Virus record (IMG/VR): IMGVR_UViG_3300031379_000034 | Span: 1-21,175 of that record | Length of the DNA: 21,175 nt | Direction: 5' to 3' (one strand) | Source: a virus | In this document: positions 13,575 to 21,175 of the stretch, in pieces | How positions within the stretch are numbered: the first letter of the stretch is position 1 | How the letters are laid out: each line of letters starts with the position of its first letter | Program-made: the position numbers and the translations under genes | Notes under the pieces: model-generated | What the model saw: only the letters and a program-made list of their open reading frames with translations | What the model was told of the DNA's origin: nothing | Databases searched by the model: none

Positions 13575-14186
13575 ATGTTGAGTAACTCAATTAAAAGAAT
13601 AGCAATTCCATCCGAAGAAAAAAATAAAAGAATTGTGACCGCCAAAATTATTGGCGAAAGTGATTTGGCGTCGTCAGGCAAAAAAAATCCTGCTTCCGTG
13701 GGGGATAGCGGAATACCCTTAGAAGAAGACGAAGACAAAAAGCGTAAAAAGAAAAAAGAAGTTGACGAAAGTGTTAATAAAAACATATTTGTCCCGATAA
13801 TAAAATCTAATCAACAAGAAAGAACAATAACCGGAATAGTGTTACAACCTGAAGTAGTGGACGCACAAGGCGATATTATGGATAAAGACGTAATACGCAA
13901 AGCTGCCCATCGATTCCTTTCTAAATACAACAAGGCCACTGAATTAGGGTTGATGCACAAATATTTTGGAGACACAGGATTCGAATTGTATGAATCGTGG
14001 ATTGCTCCACAAGATGTTGTGATTAAAGACGCCTTGGTCAAAGAAGGTTCTTGGCTTATGACTGTATACGTTGGAAAAGATAAAATATGGAAAATGGTAA
14101 ACGATGGAAAACTTAAAGGATTTTCTATTGGCGGCAAGGCAAAAGCCAAGAGCATAAGTAATGAAAAAGAGGGACTAGATGGCTAA
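13575..14186 (+). CDS. XkdF-like putative prohead protease
   Basis: The XkdF family is annotated as phage serine proteases that process scaffold and capsid during maturation. The 203-aa product has a charged low-complexity N-terminus (residues 25-65, EEDEDKKRKKKKEVDES) followed by the family domain (about 75-195). Recognisable segments are TGIVLQPEVVDAQGDIM, IRKAAHRFLSKY, LMHKY, YESWIAPQDVVI, GSWLMTVYVGKDKIWKMV and GKLKGFSIGGKAK. I cannot assign catalytic residues with confidence. ATG 13575 follows GAGGTG closely. It overlaps the next gene by 8 nt in another frame. Confidence 0.88.
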   Translation: MLSNSIKRIAIPSEEKNKRIVTAKIIGESDLASSGKKNPASVGDSGIPLEEDEDKKRKKKKEVDESVNKNIFVPIIKSNQQERTITGIVLQPEVVDAQGDIMDKDVIRKAAHRFLSKYNKATELGLMHKYFGDTGFELYESWIAPQDVVIKDALVKEGSWLMTVYVGKDKIWKMVNDGKLKGFSIGGKAKAKSISNEKEGLDG

Positions 14187-14991
14187 TGTTCCAAAGAGAA
14201 GATTCGTAGAATTAAGCGTAGACGAGGTTTCAATAGTTGATAGTCCGGCAAATGAAGAACATTTCATTGTTATTAAAAATTTACAGGATTTACAGGAGGT
14301 AAACATGCCCGGAGAGAAGAACGAAGAAGTCACTCAGGATGTTGTGAAGAATGACGAGACCGCCCAACAGAATCCCGAAAAGGTTTCTGTTGAGGTCGAT
14401 AAGGCTACTGATGAAGCAGTTGCAAAAGCAATGGAACAAGTTGCTGATTTGATTAACAACATCTCAAAGGCTTTTGATAATTCCGGCGAAAAAGACGGAA
14501 GCGAAAGCGACAACAAACAAACGAACGTCAAGAAAGAAGAGAAGAAAGAGAAGGAAGGGGAGGAGACCAAAAAGAACATCGAAGAACCAAAAGTTTCTAT
14601 ACAAGAAGCGGCATCAGAAGCTGTGTACGAAGCGATAGCAAAAGCCAAACGTTTTACGCCAACACGAGAAGCGGCTTTGAAGGCAGCCATAGAAACTTTG
14701 AATAAGTTGGCAAAGGAACTTGGTATGCAAGAAATACCTGTTGGTTCTTCTCCGTCTACAAACACGCCGTCTGGTACTACGTTTGGTTCGAGTTCGATTA
14801 CCAAATCCATGGAAGACTTTGTAACAAAGTTATCAGCAGGCATGGAAAAGATAGTGGAAACCACCAAAAACCTTGGCAGCAGGATGGAGAAAATTGAAAA
14901 GATGGCTGCTCCGTCGAAAAGCGTAGAAGGCGACGGGGAAACCGATAGTAAAGTGGAAAAGAATCAGAATTTTTGGAAGGGCGTCATTTAA
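14179..14991 (+). CDS. Scaffold-like protein with VDEVSIVDSPAN N-terminal segment
   Basis: The 270-aa product starts with a short conserved segment (RRFVELSVDEVSIVDSPANEEHFIVIKN, residues 6-34) that in other phages is associated with XkdF-type protease or scaffold proteins. The rest (45-270) is highly charged, Glu/Lys-rich and probably coiled coil, with a Ser/Thr/Gly linker (~192-212) and a basic end. That is the profile of an internal scaffold that nucleates the capsid shell and is later degraded. It lies between protease and major capsid protein, the usual place. The start overlaps the protease stop (ATGGCTAA), so translation is coupled. An internal start at 14305 would give a shorter form. 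Confidence 0.8.
   Translation: MANVPKRRFVELSVDEVSIVDSPANEEHFIVIKNLQDLQEVNMPGEKNEEVTQDVVKNDETAQQNPEKVSVEVDKATDEAVAKAMEQVADLINNISKAFDNSGEKDGSESDNKQTNVKKEEKKEKEGEETKKNIEEPKVSIQEAASEAVYEAIAKAKRFTPTREAALKAAIETLNKLAKELGMQEIPVGSSPSTNTPSGTTFGSSSITKSMEDFVTKLSAGMEKIVETTKNLGSRMEKIEKMAAPSKSVEGDGETDSKVEKNQNFWKGVI
14305..14991 (+). CDS. Nested short scaffold form from an internal start
   Basis: Inside the scaffold-like gene, in the same frame, a perfect AGGAGG (14294-14299) sits 5 nt before ATG 14305. This is a stronger initiation site than that of the full-length form. It gives a 228-aa product beginning MPGEKNEEV that lacks the VDEVSIVDSPAN segment and keeps the whole charged helical body. Same-frame nested scaffolds are known in tailed phages (for example lambda Nu3 within C). 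Two products from one gene are therefore likely, with the short form being the main scaffold. Confidence 0.65.
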   Translation: MPGEKNEEVTQDVVKNDETAQQNPEKVSVEVDKATDEAVAKAMEQVADLINNISKAFDNSGEKDGSESDNKQTNVKKEEKKEKEGEETKKNIEEPKVSIQEAASEAVYEAIAKAKRFTPTREAALKAAIETLNKLAKELGMQEIPVGSSPSTNTPSGTTFGSSSITKSMEDFVTKLSAGMEKIVETTKNLGSRMEKIEKMAAPSKSVEGDGETDSKVEKNQNFWKGVI

Positions 14992-15023
14992 TTGTTTGTA
15001 GTAAATAAATTTACACTAAACAA
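14992..15023 (+). promoter_or_regulatory. Hairpin in the capsid gene leader
   Basis: Directly after the scaffold stop, TTGTTT (14992-14997) pairs with AAACAA (15018-15023), and GTAAA (15001-15005) with TTTAC (15010-15014) inside it. The SD of the capsid gene starts about 10 nt later. It may separate expression of scaffold and capsid by mRNA processing or stability; no T run, so termination is unlikely. Confidence 0.4.
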
Positions 15024-15045
15024 TAGAAACCGATAGGAGATAAAA

Positions 15046-16230
15046 ATGCCTGATATTTCAAACGAAGAATTAGTACAAAAAGCAGTTATTACGGCGGACG
15101 CCTTAGCTAGCAGCGGTAAATTGAATACGGCGCAATCAAATCGTTTCATCGATTACGTGATTGACGAAACGGCGTTAAAAGACAACGCAAGGATTATCCG
15201 ATTCAGAAATGAATCCCTAGATATCGATAAGATTGGCGTTGGCGCAAGACTCGCTGTTCCGAAATCAGAAGCCAGAGACCCTGGCATTCGTAGGGGCGTC
15301 ACGACCTCCAAAATCACGCTAACCCCTAAAGAGATTATGGTTCCTTTTGAGATTGGCGATACGTTCCGAGAGATAAACATCGAGGGCGATAGCATCGAAA
15401 ATCACATAATCTCTATGATGGCCCGACAAGCCGCTAACGACATCGAAGAGTTGTATATCAACGGCAACACGTTAGGTCCGGCAGAGATTGAAGGGAATAT
15501 AGTTCCCGGTGGAAGCGCTACTCAATACATCAAAGACAGTTATTTAGCGTTGTTCGATGGTTGGTTGAAGCTTCTCGATAGCGCAAATATTGTTGACGCA
15601 GAAGGAGCTAACATCGGCCTTAGCGTTCTTGGTAAAACGTTTAGAGCGATGCCAACCAAATACCGTCGAATATTAAAGGACATGCGCTTCTATATGGCTC
15701 CTGATTTGGAGCAAATTTATTACGAGAAACTTTCCACCAGAGCCACTTCGTTGGGCGATTCGGTGGCGGGCGGAATGGGACATCGACCGTTCGGCATTCC
15801 TATAGTCGGCGTTCCTCTGCTTGACTTCTTGCCTTCTATAACGGAACACCACACGTTTACAGTCGGCTCTACATATTCATTAGCAAACGCTCCTGTTCAA
15901 AATGTTGTTATCACTCCAGCAACACTAGATGATACGCCTACTACTCCTTATGTAGAGGACACTGCTTATACGTTGAATGAAGCTACCGGATTGATAACCG
16001 ATATTGGCAATGCTCTCGGCGCGGCTAAAATAACATACGACGCAAATCCTGAAATTCTTCTTACGCACATGAACAACCTCATCGTAGGAATCGGAAGAGA
16101 CGTTAGAATCGAAAAAGACCGTGACATCTTTAAGGGCGTCAACCAATACGCTATAACCTTGAAAGTTGCGGTGCAAATTGAAGAATTAACGGCAGCGGTG
16201 AAGACTCGTAACGTAGGCCAAGGCGTTTAA
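15046..16230 (+). CDS. Major capsid protein (HK97 fold)
   Basis: This protein forms the icosahedral shell. The 394-aa product has an HK97-type layout: a helical N-terminus (about 1-45), a long strand and E-loop-like region (60-110, including KSEARDPGIRRGVTTSKITLTPKEIMVPFEIGD), the spine-helix region (MMARQAANDIEELYINGN), and a late segment with AMPTKYRRILKDMRFYMAPDLEQ and FGIPIVGVPLLDF. Residues ~275-335 look like an inserted beta domain (VVITPATLDDTPTTPYVEDTAYTLN ... AAKITYDAN). The SD is AGGAG 8 nt upstream. Codon choice shows more CGT/CGA and ATC than neighbours, fitting high expression. A hairpin precedes the gene and a strong terminator follows it. Confidence 0.92.
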   Translation: MPDISNEELVQKAVITADALASSGKLNTAQSNRFIDYVIDETALKDNARIIRFRNESLDIDKIGVGARLAVPKSEARDPGIRRGVTTSKITLTPKEIMVPFEIGDTFREINIEGDSIENHIISMMARQAANDIEELYINGNTLGPAEIEGNIVPGGSATQYIKDSYLALFDGWLKLLDSANIVDAEGANIGLSVLGKTFRAMPTKYRRILKDMRFYMAPDLEQIYYEKLSTRATSLGDSVAGGMGHRPFGIPIVGVPLLDFLPSITEHHTFTVGSTYSLANAPVQNVVITPATLDDTPTTPYVEDTAYTLNEATGLITDIGNALGAAKITYDANPEILLTHMNNLIVGIGRDVRIEKDRDIFKGVNQYAITLKVAVQIEELTAAVKTRNVGQGV

Positions 16231-16243
16231 TTCCACAACCTTG

Positions 16244-16273
16244 TTAGAATTGGGAGAAAACTCCCAATTCTAA
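16244..16273 (+). terminator. Strong intrinsic terminator after the capsid gene
   Basis: A perfect 13-bp stem (16244-16256 with 16261-16273) with an AAAA loop sits 13 nt after the capsid stop, followed by TCTTTAA. It has GC pairs next to the loop and an AT base. The T run is short, so it may be a partial terminator that also protects the capsid mRNA 3' end. Confidence 0.8.
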
Positions 16274-16305
16274 TCTTTAACTCTAGTCATTAATTGGAGG
16301 CAAAA

Positions 16306-16806
16306 ATGACAATAAAAGCAAGAGTGGAACTGATAGGAAGTTTCACGCACAACAGCCACTGGAGGAAATTCCGTAAAGGAAGTCCTCAAATCCTTACTAA
16401 TCCGTCAGAAATACAATATTACCAAAACCAATACGGTTTTGATGTTGTATTATTAGATTCGGAAACAAAAGAAAAAGTCGTAAAAGAAGTAATTAAAAAA
16501 GTGAAATCAAAATCCAAAACGAAAGTTAATGACGACGTTGTAAAGTCGGAAGAAAACGAAGCAGAGGAAGAGCACTACGAAGACGAAGAATGCGAAGAGC
16601 GTGAAGACGACGAAGAATATGAAGAAGACGACGAAGAATATGAAGAAGAAGACGAAGAGGAGGAAGATACCGGTTATACAGAAGGGATGCTCAAAGATTT
16701 CAAGAAATCACAATTGAAATCCCTTGCCAACGATTTGGAATTAGATATCGAAGGGACAAAGAAAGAATTGATGGCTAGAATAATAGACGCCACCAATCAA
16801 TCATAA
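16306..16806 (+). CDS. Acidic protein with C-terminal SAP/HeH-like domain
   Basis: The 166-aa product has three parts: an N-terminal small beta-like domain (1-50), a Lys-rich then extremely acidic linker (55-128, including tandem DDEEYEE), and a C-terminal helix-extended-helix segment (about 130-162, MLKDFKKSQLKSLANDLELDIEGTKKELMARI) of the SAP/HeH type that usually contacts DNA or protein. Such proteins often lie after the capsid gene in tailed phages, near the head-tail connector genes. ATG 16306 is supported by TTGGAGG upstream (the in-frame TTG 16294 is part of the SD). Its role in the virion is not established. Confidence 0.75.
   Translation: MTIKARVELIGSFTHNSHWRKFRKGSPQILTNPSEIQYYQNQYGFDVVLLDSETKEKVVKEVIKKVKSKSKTKVNDDVVKSEENEAEEEHYEDEECEEREDDEEYEEDDEEYEEEDEEEEDTGYTEGMLKDFKKSQLKSLANDLELDIEGTKKELMARIIDATNQS
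16606..16647 (+). repeat. Two tandem 21-nt units encoding DDEEYEE
   Basis: A 21-nt unit (16606-16626) is repeated exactly at 16627-16647 within the acidic linker of the preceding gene. Surrounding GAA/GAC-rich sequence is a degenerate extension. It probably grew by slippage and its copy number may vary between relatives. Confidence 0.8.
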
Positions 16807-16834
16807 ATGTTCCTTATAGAAAATGGAGGGTAAA

Positions 16835-17182
16835 ATGTCGTTAGTGAAAATACAAGTTCGTAAAAATATACACCCTCGTCAAATTGAATTCGGTGATGGC
16901 GTAGAGCGCTCTCAACCAGGCGCTTTATACTTTGTTCCAGGAGTCGTAAAAACAATAACATCAGACGAATACAATTGGATAGAGAAACACCACAAAGATT
17001 TTTTTAAACAACTTGTAGTGCTACCTTCGGACGTTAGTAAGACGCCTGCTCGAAAAAATATCGTTAAATCCCATAATAACAAAAGCGACTCATCAACACA
17101 TAATCCCGTTATAACGTCAAAGAAAAATAGTCCCAAAGAGGATGTTAAAAACGAAAAGAAATTTGACGAAAAGGGAAAGTAA
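16835..17182 (+). CDS. Hypothetical protein in head-tail connector region
   Basis: The 115-aa product has a small folded first half (residues 1-70, beta-like, with PGALYFVPGVVKTITSDEYNWIEKHH) and a disordered basic Lys/Ser/Asn-rich tail (70-115). The pattern of a short beta domain followed by a low-complexity tail is common among minor structural proteins after the capsid gene, but I recognise no family. ATG 16835 follows TGGAGGG; the in-frame ATG 16823 forms part of that SD. Confidence 0.65.
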   Translation: MSLVKIQVRKNIHPRQIEFGDGVERSQPGALYFVPGVVKTITSDEYNWIEKHHKDFFKQLVVLPSDVSKTPARKNIVKSHNNKSDSSTHNPVITSKKNSPKEDVKNEKKFDEKGK

Positions 17183-17238
17183 GTATACAATTTTAGTTCG
17201 CTTTTGCCTTGCTTGGTTTTAGCCAATAAGGATTTCAA

Positions 17239-17676
17239 TTGATAAGAATAAATACAAAATATGGCGATTCGTTTAATTTTGATTTAGATGATAGCGATCA
17301 AGCAGCTAAAATCATTCGTTTATTGGAAGATAAACAATTCCAAAAAATAATAACTGGTATCACTTTGTTACACAATTATAAACGCAAATATAGGTGCGTT
17401 AACGAAAAGTGTAAACGGATATCCAAATTGATATGTCCAAAATGCGGGGAACTTGAAGATGGATATTTTACCTATACTAGCCACTGTACGTTAGTTAGAC
17501 CTCGTATGGATGATGTAAAATTCGGCGTAGGGAAAGCACACAAAATTGACGATAACAAAATAATAATCGGAGAAAAATTATTTTGTAAGGCCGGAGAAAC
17601 AAATTTATCTATCACGCAATATAAACGCCAACCTGCTTCTAGGATAATTTTGGCGTCAAATGAAACAGATATATAA
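17239..17676 (+). CDS. Hypothetical protein with zinc ribbon, TTG start
   Basis: The 145-aa product has a zinc ribbon made of Cys53, Cys58, Cys66 and Cys69 (CVNEKC ... CPKCG) between a helical N-terminal part and a beta-rich C-terminal half. TTG 17239 is chosen because AAGGA (17228-17232) lies 6 nt upstream and no other start codon occurs early in this frame. It lies among structural genes, so a minor virion or assembly role is possible; no family is recognised. Confidence 0.65.
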   Translation: MIRINTKYGDSFNFDLDDSDQAAKIIRLLEDKQFQKIITGITLLHNYKRKYRCVNEKCKRISKLICPKCGELEDGYFTYTSHCTLVRPRMDDVKFGVGKAHKIDDNKIIIGEKLFCKAGETNLSITQYKRQPASRIILASNETDI

Positions 17677-17715
17677 TTTTATAGACGAATATCGTCAAAT
17701 GATAGGAGCTTGGAT

Positions 17716-19389
17716 ATGGCAATTGGTGATGATTTTTCTATTGATTCAAGTAAAAACATTAGATACGAAGGTGCTGCTCATGAAGCATCAGGAGCTGGAT
17801 ATTACACCGTATTAGAATTCCACCGATGGTTACAAGATTTAGCGGACGATGCATCGTCAACAGGCGATGATCTATTAGATATAACCAAGCCTCCGCCGTC
17901 TGATAAACAATACGACACAATTATAACTCTTGCTAATGGTTACAACATAGACCAGGAGGCATCAGAACATCTTTACGGCGGCTCAATAATTCAAAATGAC
18001 GGAGATGATATATGGGATGGAATAGCAAATTACGGCACAGAAGGAATACATATAGAAATAATGCAAAATGGTGCTATTTTTGCTAACGACTTTTGGAATT
18101 CCGTACCAAACGGAGAAAGCACAAAAGGCTTAAATAGAGATGTAGCGTCCGGAATATCTCACCAATTTATGTTACAAGTTAGAAGTAGCGGAACAGATAT
18201 AGACGGAAGACGCCTAATAGGGATGAATCGTGAATTCAATTATACTTATGGCGAATTCAAGATAAACGGAACAAGTAGAGGAGTTAATGTTTTAGCGCTC
18301 ACTCATACTAGTGATTTAAATAATCAAACAGCGGAAGGTACGGTGTCTGGTTGGACTAATATAACTAATACCGAAGGTTATCGCGCTATAGATGTTAACG
18401 GAGACAGTTCCGATGAGTATTATTATTCCGAATGGAATAGGGATACGCAATCCATAAATGATTTGTACGAACGAATAAAATGGCTAACCAGAAGGGGAAC
18501 TAGTTCTACTGTGTACGGATTGGATGGTGATTTATTTCGCGGAATAACCCACGAAATAGACGTTGATAATCCCAGCGGAACTTTCAACGCAATAGAACTT
18601 GTGTCTTGGTCTACGGGAACCGGACAAATGCTTGCGATAAACAGCCCTACGGCGCCTACGAAGATGTGGATACAGATACTTACGGGGGTAGCGCCTACCG
18701 ATGGCGTAACAATTACCGGTACCGACTCGTCAGCTACGTGTGATGTTGATACTACGGTAACGGAAAGATCAATATCAATAGCAGGCCCTTCAGGAATACA
18801 ATCGACAGGAACAGCAATAATAGGACCGTATGGTCTTGGCGTAGAAGCGGCTGACCTTTCTTCTTCTGATCGACTTACAGATTTAACTGATACACAGAGA
18901 ACGCCTCCTAATAATGTTACATTCTACGTACTAGGTTTAGTTTCTGGCGAGGATTACGTTTTAGTAGGTCCGGAATCTGGCGGAGTGATAGAAGAGGATC
19001 AATTGTCCGCAAGCGGAGCTTATTCGGGCGGAGAAAATACGTTTATTGTACAAGAATCTATTCCCGGTGATACTCCCACTACAGGAACTTTTAGAGTTTG
19101 GAATGGTTCAACTTATTCTAGGGTAACTTATACCGGTTGGTCTGGTTCTTCTTTCACTGGTTGTTCAGGAGTTCCAATTTGTTCTAACGGAGCTGACGTG
19201 TGGATATCTTATATAGATAAATTGGCAGACTCAACATCATTATCATTTACAGGAGTTTATCAAAGTGATAGAAGCTTGATTATCAAAGCAAGAGACGGAG
19301 GGGGTACCCCCATCAAACCGTTCGAATCTACAGCAACATTAGGAACTTCAGGCGGTTCAATTACTATTATACGTACTTCGGATGTGTAA
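17716..19389 (+). CDS. Large putative virion structural protein
   Basis: The 557-aa product starts MAIGDDFSIDSSKNIRYEG..., then YYTVLEFHRWLQDLADDAS, and continues as a mainly beta protein rich in Gly, Ser and Thr with many short loops and no signal peptide or membrane helix. I recall proteins with this N-terminal layout (GDDFSID, then a WLQD-type segment and a TLANGYNI segment) as structural components in large environmental phages, exact location unknown. C-terminal sequence resembles small adhesin or fibre-like domains (~400-557). ATG 17716 is favoured by AGGAG 8 nt upstream; TTG 17710 is too close. It ends two bases before the next gene, which is probably its partner. Confidence 0.75.
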   Translation: MAIGDDFSIDSSKNIRYEGAAHEASGAGYYTVLEFHRWLQDLADDASSTGDDLLDITKPPPSDKQYDTIITLANGYNIDQEASEHLYGGSIIQNDGDDIWDGIANYGTEGIHIEIMQNGAIFANDFWNSVPNGESTKGLNRDVASGISHQFMLQVRSSGTDIDGRRLIGMNREFNYTYGEFKINGTSRGVNVLALTHTSDLNNQTAEGTVSGWTNITNTEGYRAIDVNGDSSDEYYYSEWNRDTQSINDLYERIKWLTRRGTSSTVYGLDGDLFRGITHEIDVDNPSGTFNAIELVSWSTGTGQMLAINSPTAPTKMWIQILTGVAPTDGVTITGTDSSATCDVDTTVTERSISIAGPSGIQSTGTAIIGPYGLGVEAADLSSSDRLTDLTDTQRTPPNNVTFYVLGLVSGEDYVLVGPESGGVIEEDQLSASGAYSGGENTFIVQESIPGDTPTTGTFRVWNGSTYSRVTYTGWSGSSFTGCSGVPICSNGADVWISYIDKLADSTSLSFTGVYQSDRSLIIKARDGGGTPIKPFESTATLGTSGGSITIIRTSDV

Positions 19390-19391
19390 TT

Positions 19392-21175
19392 ATGGCCAAT
19401 TATACTGCCACAACAAATATGACTTTAGAAGCAGCTATCGCTGCCGGTCCTATGACGGACGGAGACAATCTAACCATAAGTAACGGGGCGATTGTAACAT
19501 GTACGCAAACACCAAGCGTGTTAATAGGACAAATAAATGTTAACGATGGAAAATTATTAATAGATGGTAAAAATATAATCTCTGGGAATTTGATTAATTT
19601 CTGTGGCGAGTATTTAGAAGAAATCAATATATACGCAAAAGGGACATTGGAAGTTGATGGAGATTGGTATTCTATCGGAACTACTGATGGTTCTAATAGC
19701 CAAGCACTCGGCCTATCTTCTTATTGGGGAGGAACTCTTGAAGATTTAATACCTGCTATATGGGTTGAAACCGGCAGGAGAATTGATTTCGATAATGATT
19801 CCGGAGTTACACCAGAAGTAGACGATTGGCTATATAAAACTTCTGATGATCTGGTGATGGGTAGAATTGTTGAAGTACAATCTACTTATGTTGTAGTTAA
19901 ATTTTTAACTGGAAGTTTGATAGATAACGACGCAATAGAAATAAGAAAAATAATTGATAATGATGGTCCTGATTATCAAATAACGTGGACGGCACAAGTT
20001 GCAAATGCAAGCGGGGATATTAAAGAATCCGGAGTTTACCAAGAATTTGCTAATGCTGTTGCGAATGGCTCTAGTTATATAAGTACGTTTAATCATCATT
20101 TAGCAGGCTTTGTATTCGAACAAACGTATCAATCCAATACTTTAACTATGGGATCAAGTGTTGGTGGCGGTTTTGTACCGCCTAGTGGTTGCGACATAAA
20201 AGTCCCGAATGTACACTTTTCAACTTCTGATTTATCAAATTATTCTAGCGGGGATACTTATCAAGACGGCTCTAATTCCGAAAACAATAGATATGAAATA
20301 GTAATGGCGGGAGCCGGCAAGGTCGATTTAAGTGTTTGTAACGTAGGAAGTTCTTATTTAGGTACTGCGAATGGAAAATATTATTATGCTGATTATGTAG
20401 GTGCTTCCGTAGCAATAGGTTCCTCCAGTTGTGTATCAAAACAAATTTTTAATAATTGCGTTTTAATATGTGATCCTTTTGCGGTAGCTGTTGGCGCTAA
20501 TGCTTTAAATCTTTCAGATTGTATGTTAGGGGCCGACGTAAATGATTGCTTAGTTGTTCAAGCATATGCTACTAATTCCTATTTAGGCGCTACTACGGCG
20601 GCAAACGTATTAATAAAGAATTGTATATCTATAATTGGCGGAAGTGCTTATGGTTCGGCCTATACTTTATATTGTTATTACGTTAGAAGGTGTGAAAATA
20701 TTAGTTTTGAGAATTGTGTTGGAATTAGCGCTTACATACATAACGCCGCTAAAGTATTAGGAATTTTAGATTGCAATGACGTAACTGTAGAAAATATTAT
20801 TGCAGCATCAGAACAAGATTATGCTAATCCTACGGGCGTATACAATGCGCTACTTATGGAAAACGCTAAAGACATAGTTATTAGAGGATGGAAGATATTA
20901 GGTCCTTCTACATATAGGATTTTTAATTTTACGGATTGTTTTAGAGTAAAATTCCGATGTATCGGAATGATAGATGATCCTGATGACTTGAATTTCAAAA
21001 GTCGGGAGTTGATTTCCTTAACAGGTAGTAATACTGATATAGATTTCTCTAGATTGTATTGTAAAAATACTAGTTATAATTTCATAGTATCGTTATTACC
21101 AACTTCTAATAGGATTTCGATAAATAATTGCGGATATGATTACGCAAAATTATTTGATGTTGCTGGAAGCAATAC
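19392..21175 (+). CDS. Partial beta-helix-like structural protein, runs off window
   Basis: The frame is open from ATG 19392 to the window end (594 codons). The N-terminus, with short irregular beta repeats (MTLEAAIAAG ... NLTISNGAIVTC), resembles the start of a right-handed beta helix. Residues ~300-595 hold recurring short turns with Asn-Cys and Asn pairs (FNNCVLIC, IKNCISII, FENCVGIS, ILDCNDVTVENI, INNCGYDY), typical of stacked beta-helix coils. Such proteins often form tail spikes or fibres, but a head or baseplate site is possible. There is no strong SD; initiation is probably coupled to the preceding gene, 2 nt upstream. The C-terminus is not visible. Confidence 0.75.
   Translation, partial: MANYTATTNMTLEAAIAAGPMTDGDNLTISNGAIVTCTQTPSVLIGQINVNDGKLLIDGKNIISGNLINFCGEYLEEINIYAKGTLEVDGDWYSIGTTDGSNSQALGLSSYWGGTLEDLIPAIWVETGRRIDFDNDSGVTPEVDDWLYKTSDDLVMGRIVEVQSTYVVVKFLTGSLIDNDAIEIRKIIDNDGPDYQITWTAQVANASGDIKESGVYQEFANAVANGSSYISTFNHHLAGFVFEQTYQSNTLTMGSSVGGGFVPPSGCDIKVPNVHFSTSDLSNYSSGDTYQDGSNSENNRYEIVMAGAGKVDLSVCNVGSSYLGTANGKYYYADYVGASVAIGSSSCVSKQIFNNCVLICDPFAVAVGANALNLSDCMLGADVNDCLVVQAYATNSYLGATTAANVLIKNCISIIGGSAYGSAYTLYCYYVRRCENISFENCVGISAYIHNAAKVLGILDCNDVTVENIIAASEQDYANPTGVYNALLMENAKDIVIRGWKILGPSTYRIFNFTDCFRVKFRCIGMIDDPDDLNFKSRELISLTGSNTDIDFSRLYCKNTSYNFIVSLLPTSNRISINNCGYDYAKLFDVAGSN

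Noticed and set aside
12857-14867. Minus-strand frames of 76-177 aa opposite the head genes
   Set aside because: All lie antisense to recognisable head proteins and have no motif or plausible initiation signal.
13575-14991. XkdF-like protease and scaffold as one frameshifted or programmed-frameshift gene
   Set aside because: The VDEVSIVDSPAN segment often begins its own protein in other phages, the second frame has its own ATG in a clean 8-nt overlap, and no slippery sequence is visible. Coupled separate genes explain it better.

Overview
The window is one continuous stretch of an AT-rich tailed double-stranded DNA bacteriophage (or prophage) genome. Every convincing gene is on the + strand, genes are packed with 0-60 nt gaps or short overlaps, and most carry clear Shine-Dalgarno (SD) sequences. 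The HK97-fold head module, with an XkdF-type protease and a Mu F/SPP1 gp7-type head protein, places it in Caudoviricetes. The host cannot be named; the strong SD sites and XkdF-type protease are compatible with a Gram-positive host but do not prove it. I saw no integrase, repressor, tRNA or CRISPR.

Layout. (1) 1-990: membrane-protein cluster with the tail of a Ser-rich ORF, a possible 26-aa membrane peptide, a TM plus coiled-coil protein and a DUF5658-like multi-span protein. (2) 990-1290: a leader with a strong SD, a 25-codon ORF, a hairpin and a long-range 14-bp inverted repeat followed by a T run. It precedes a zinc-ribbon dCMP-deaminase-like gene. (3) 1867-3035: small genes including a possible terminase small subunit. 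(4) 3055-6413: a block built around two near-identical ~118-bp promoter/leader copies and a shared SD context (AAAGGAGAACGAA). It encodes small unknown proteins, a J-domain protein with six CxxCxGxG zinc motifs, and a stand-alone CheY-like receiver. (5) 6424-7983: ATP-dependent DNA ligase and small zinc-binding proteins. (6) 8155-16230: packaging and head genes: two small beta-rich proteins, a PYPNEHAAR-type small protein, large terminase, portal, Mu F-like protein, XkdF-like protease, scaffold-like gene with a strong internal start, and major capsid protein. (7) 16306-21175: after a strong terminator, three small connector-region proteins (one acidic with a SAP-like end), a large structural protein and a Cys/Asn-rich beta-helix-like protein that runs off the window.

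The genes fit a lytic programme. The deaminase and ligase serve nucleotide and DNA metabolism. The leader-controlled small proteins, J-protein and receiver are candidates for host takeover or assembly assistance. The terminase-to-capsid block builds and fills the head. The most unusual elements are the duplicated leader with its 5' hairpin, the leader-peptide/attenuator-like arrangement before the deaminase, the internal start that would give a free scaffold, and the six-motif J-protein and orphan receiver.
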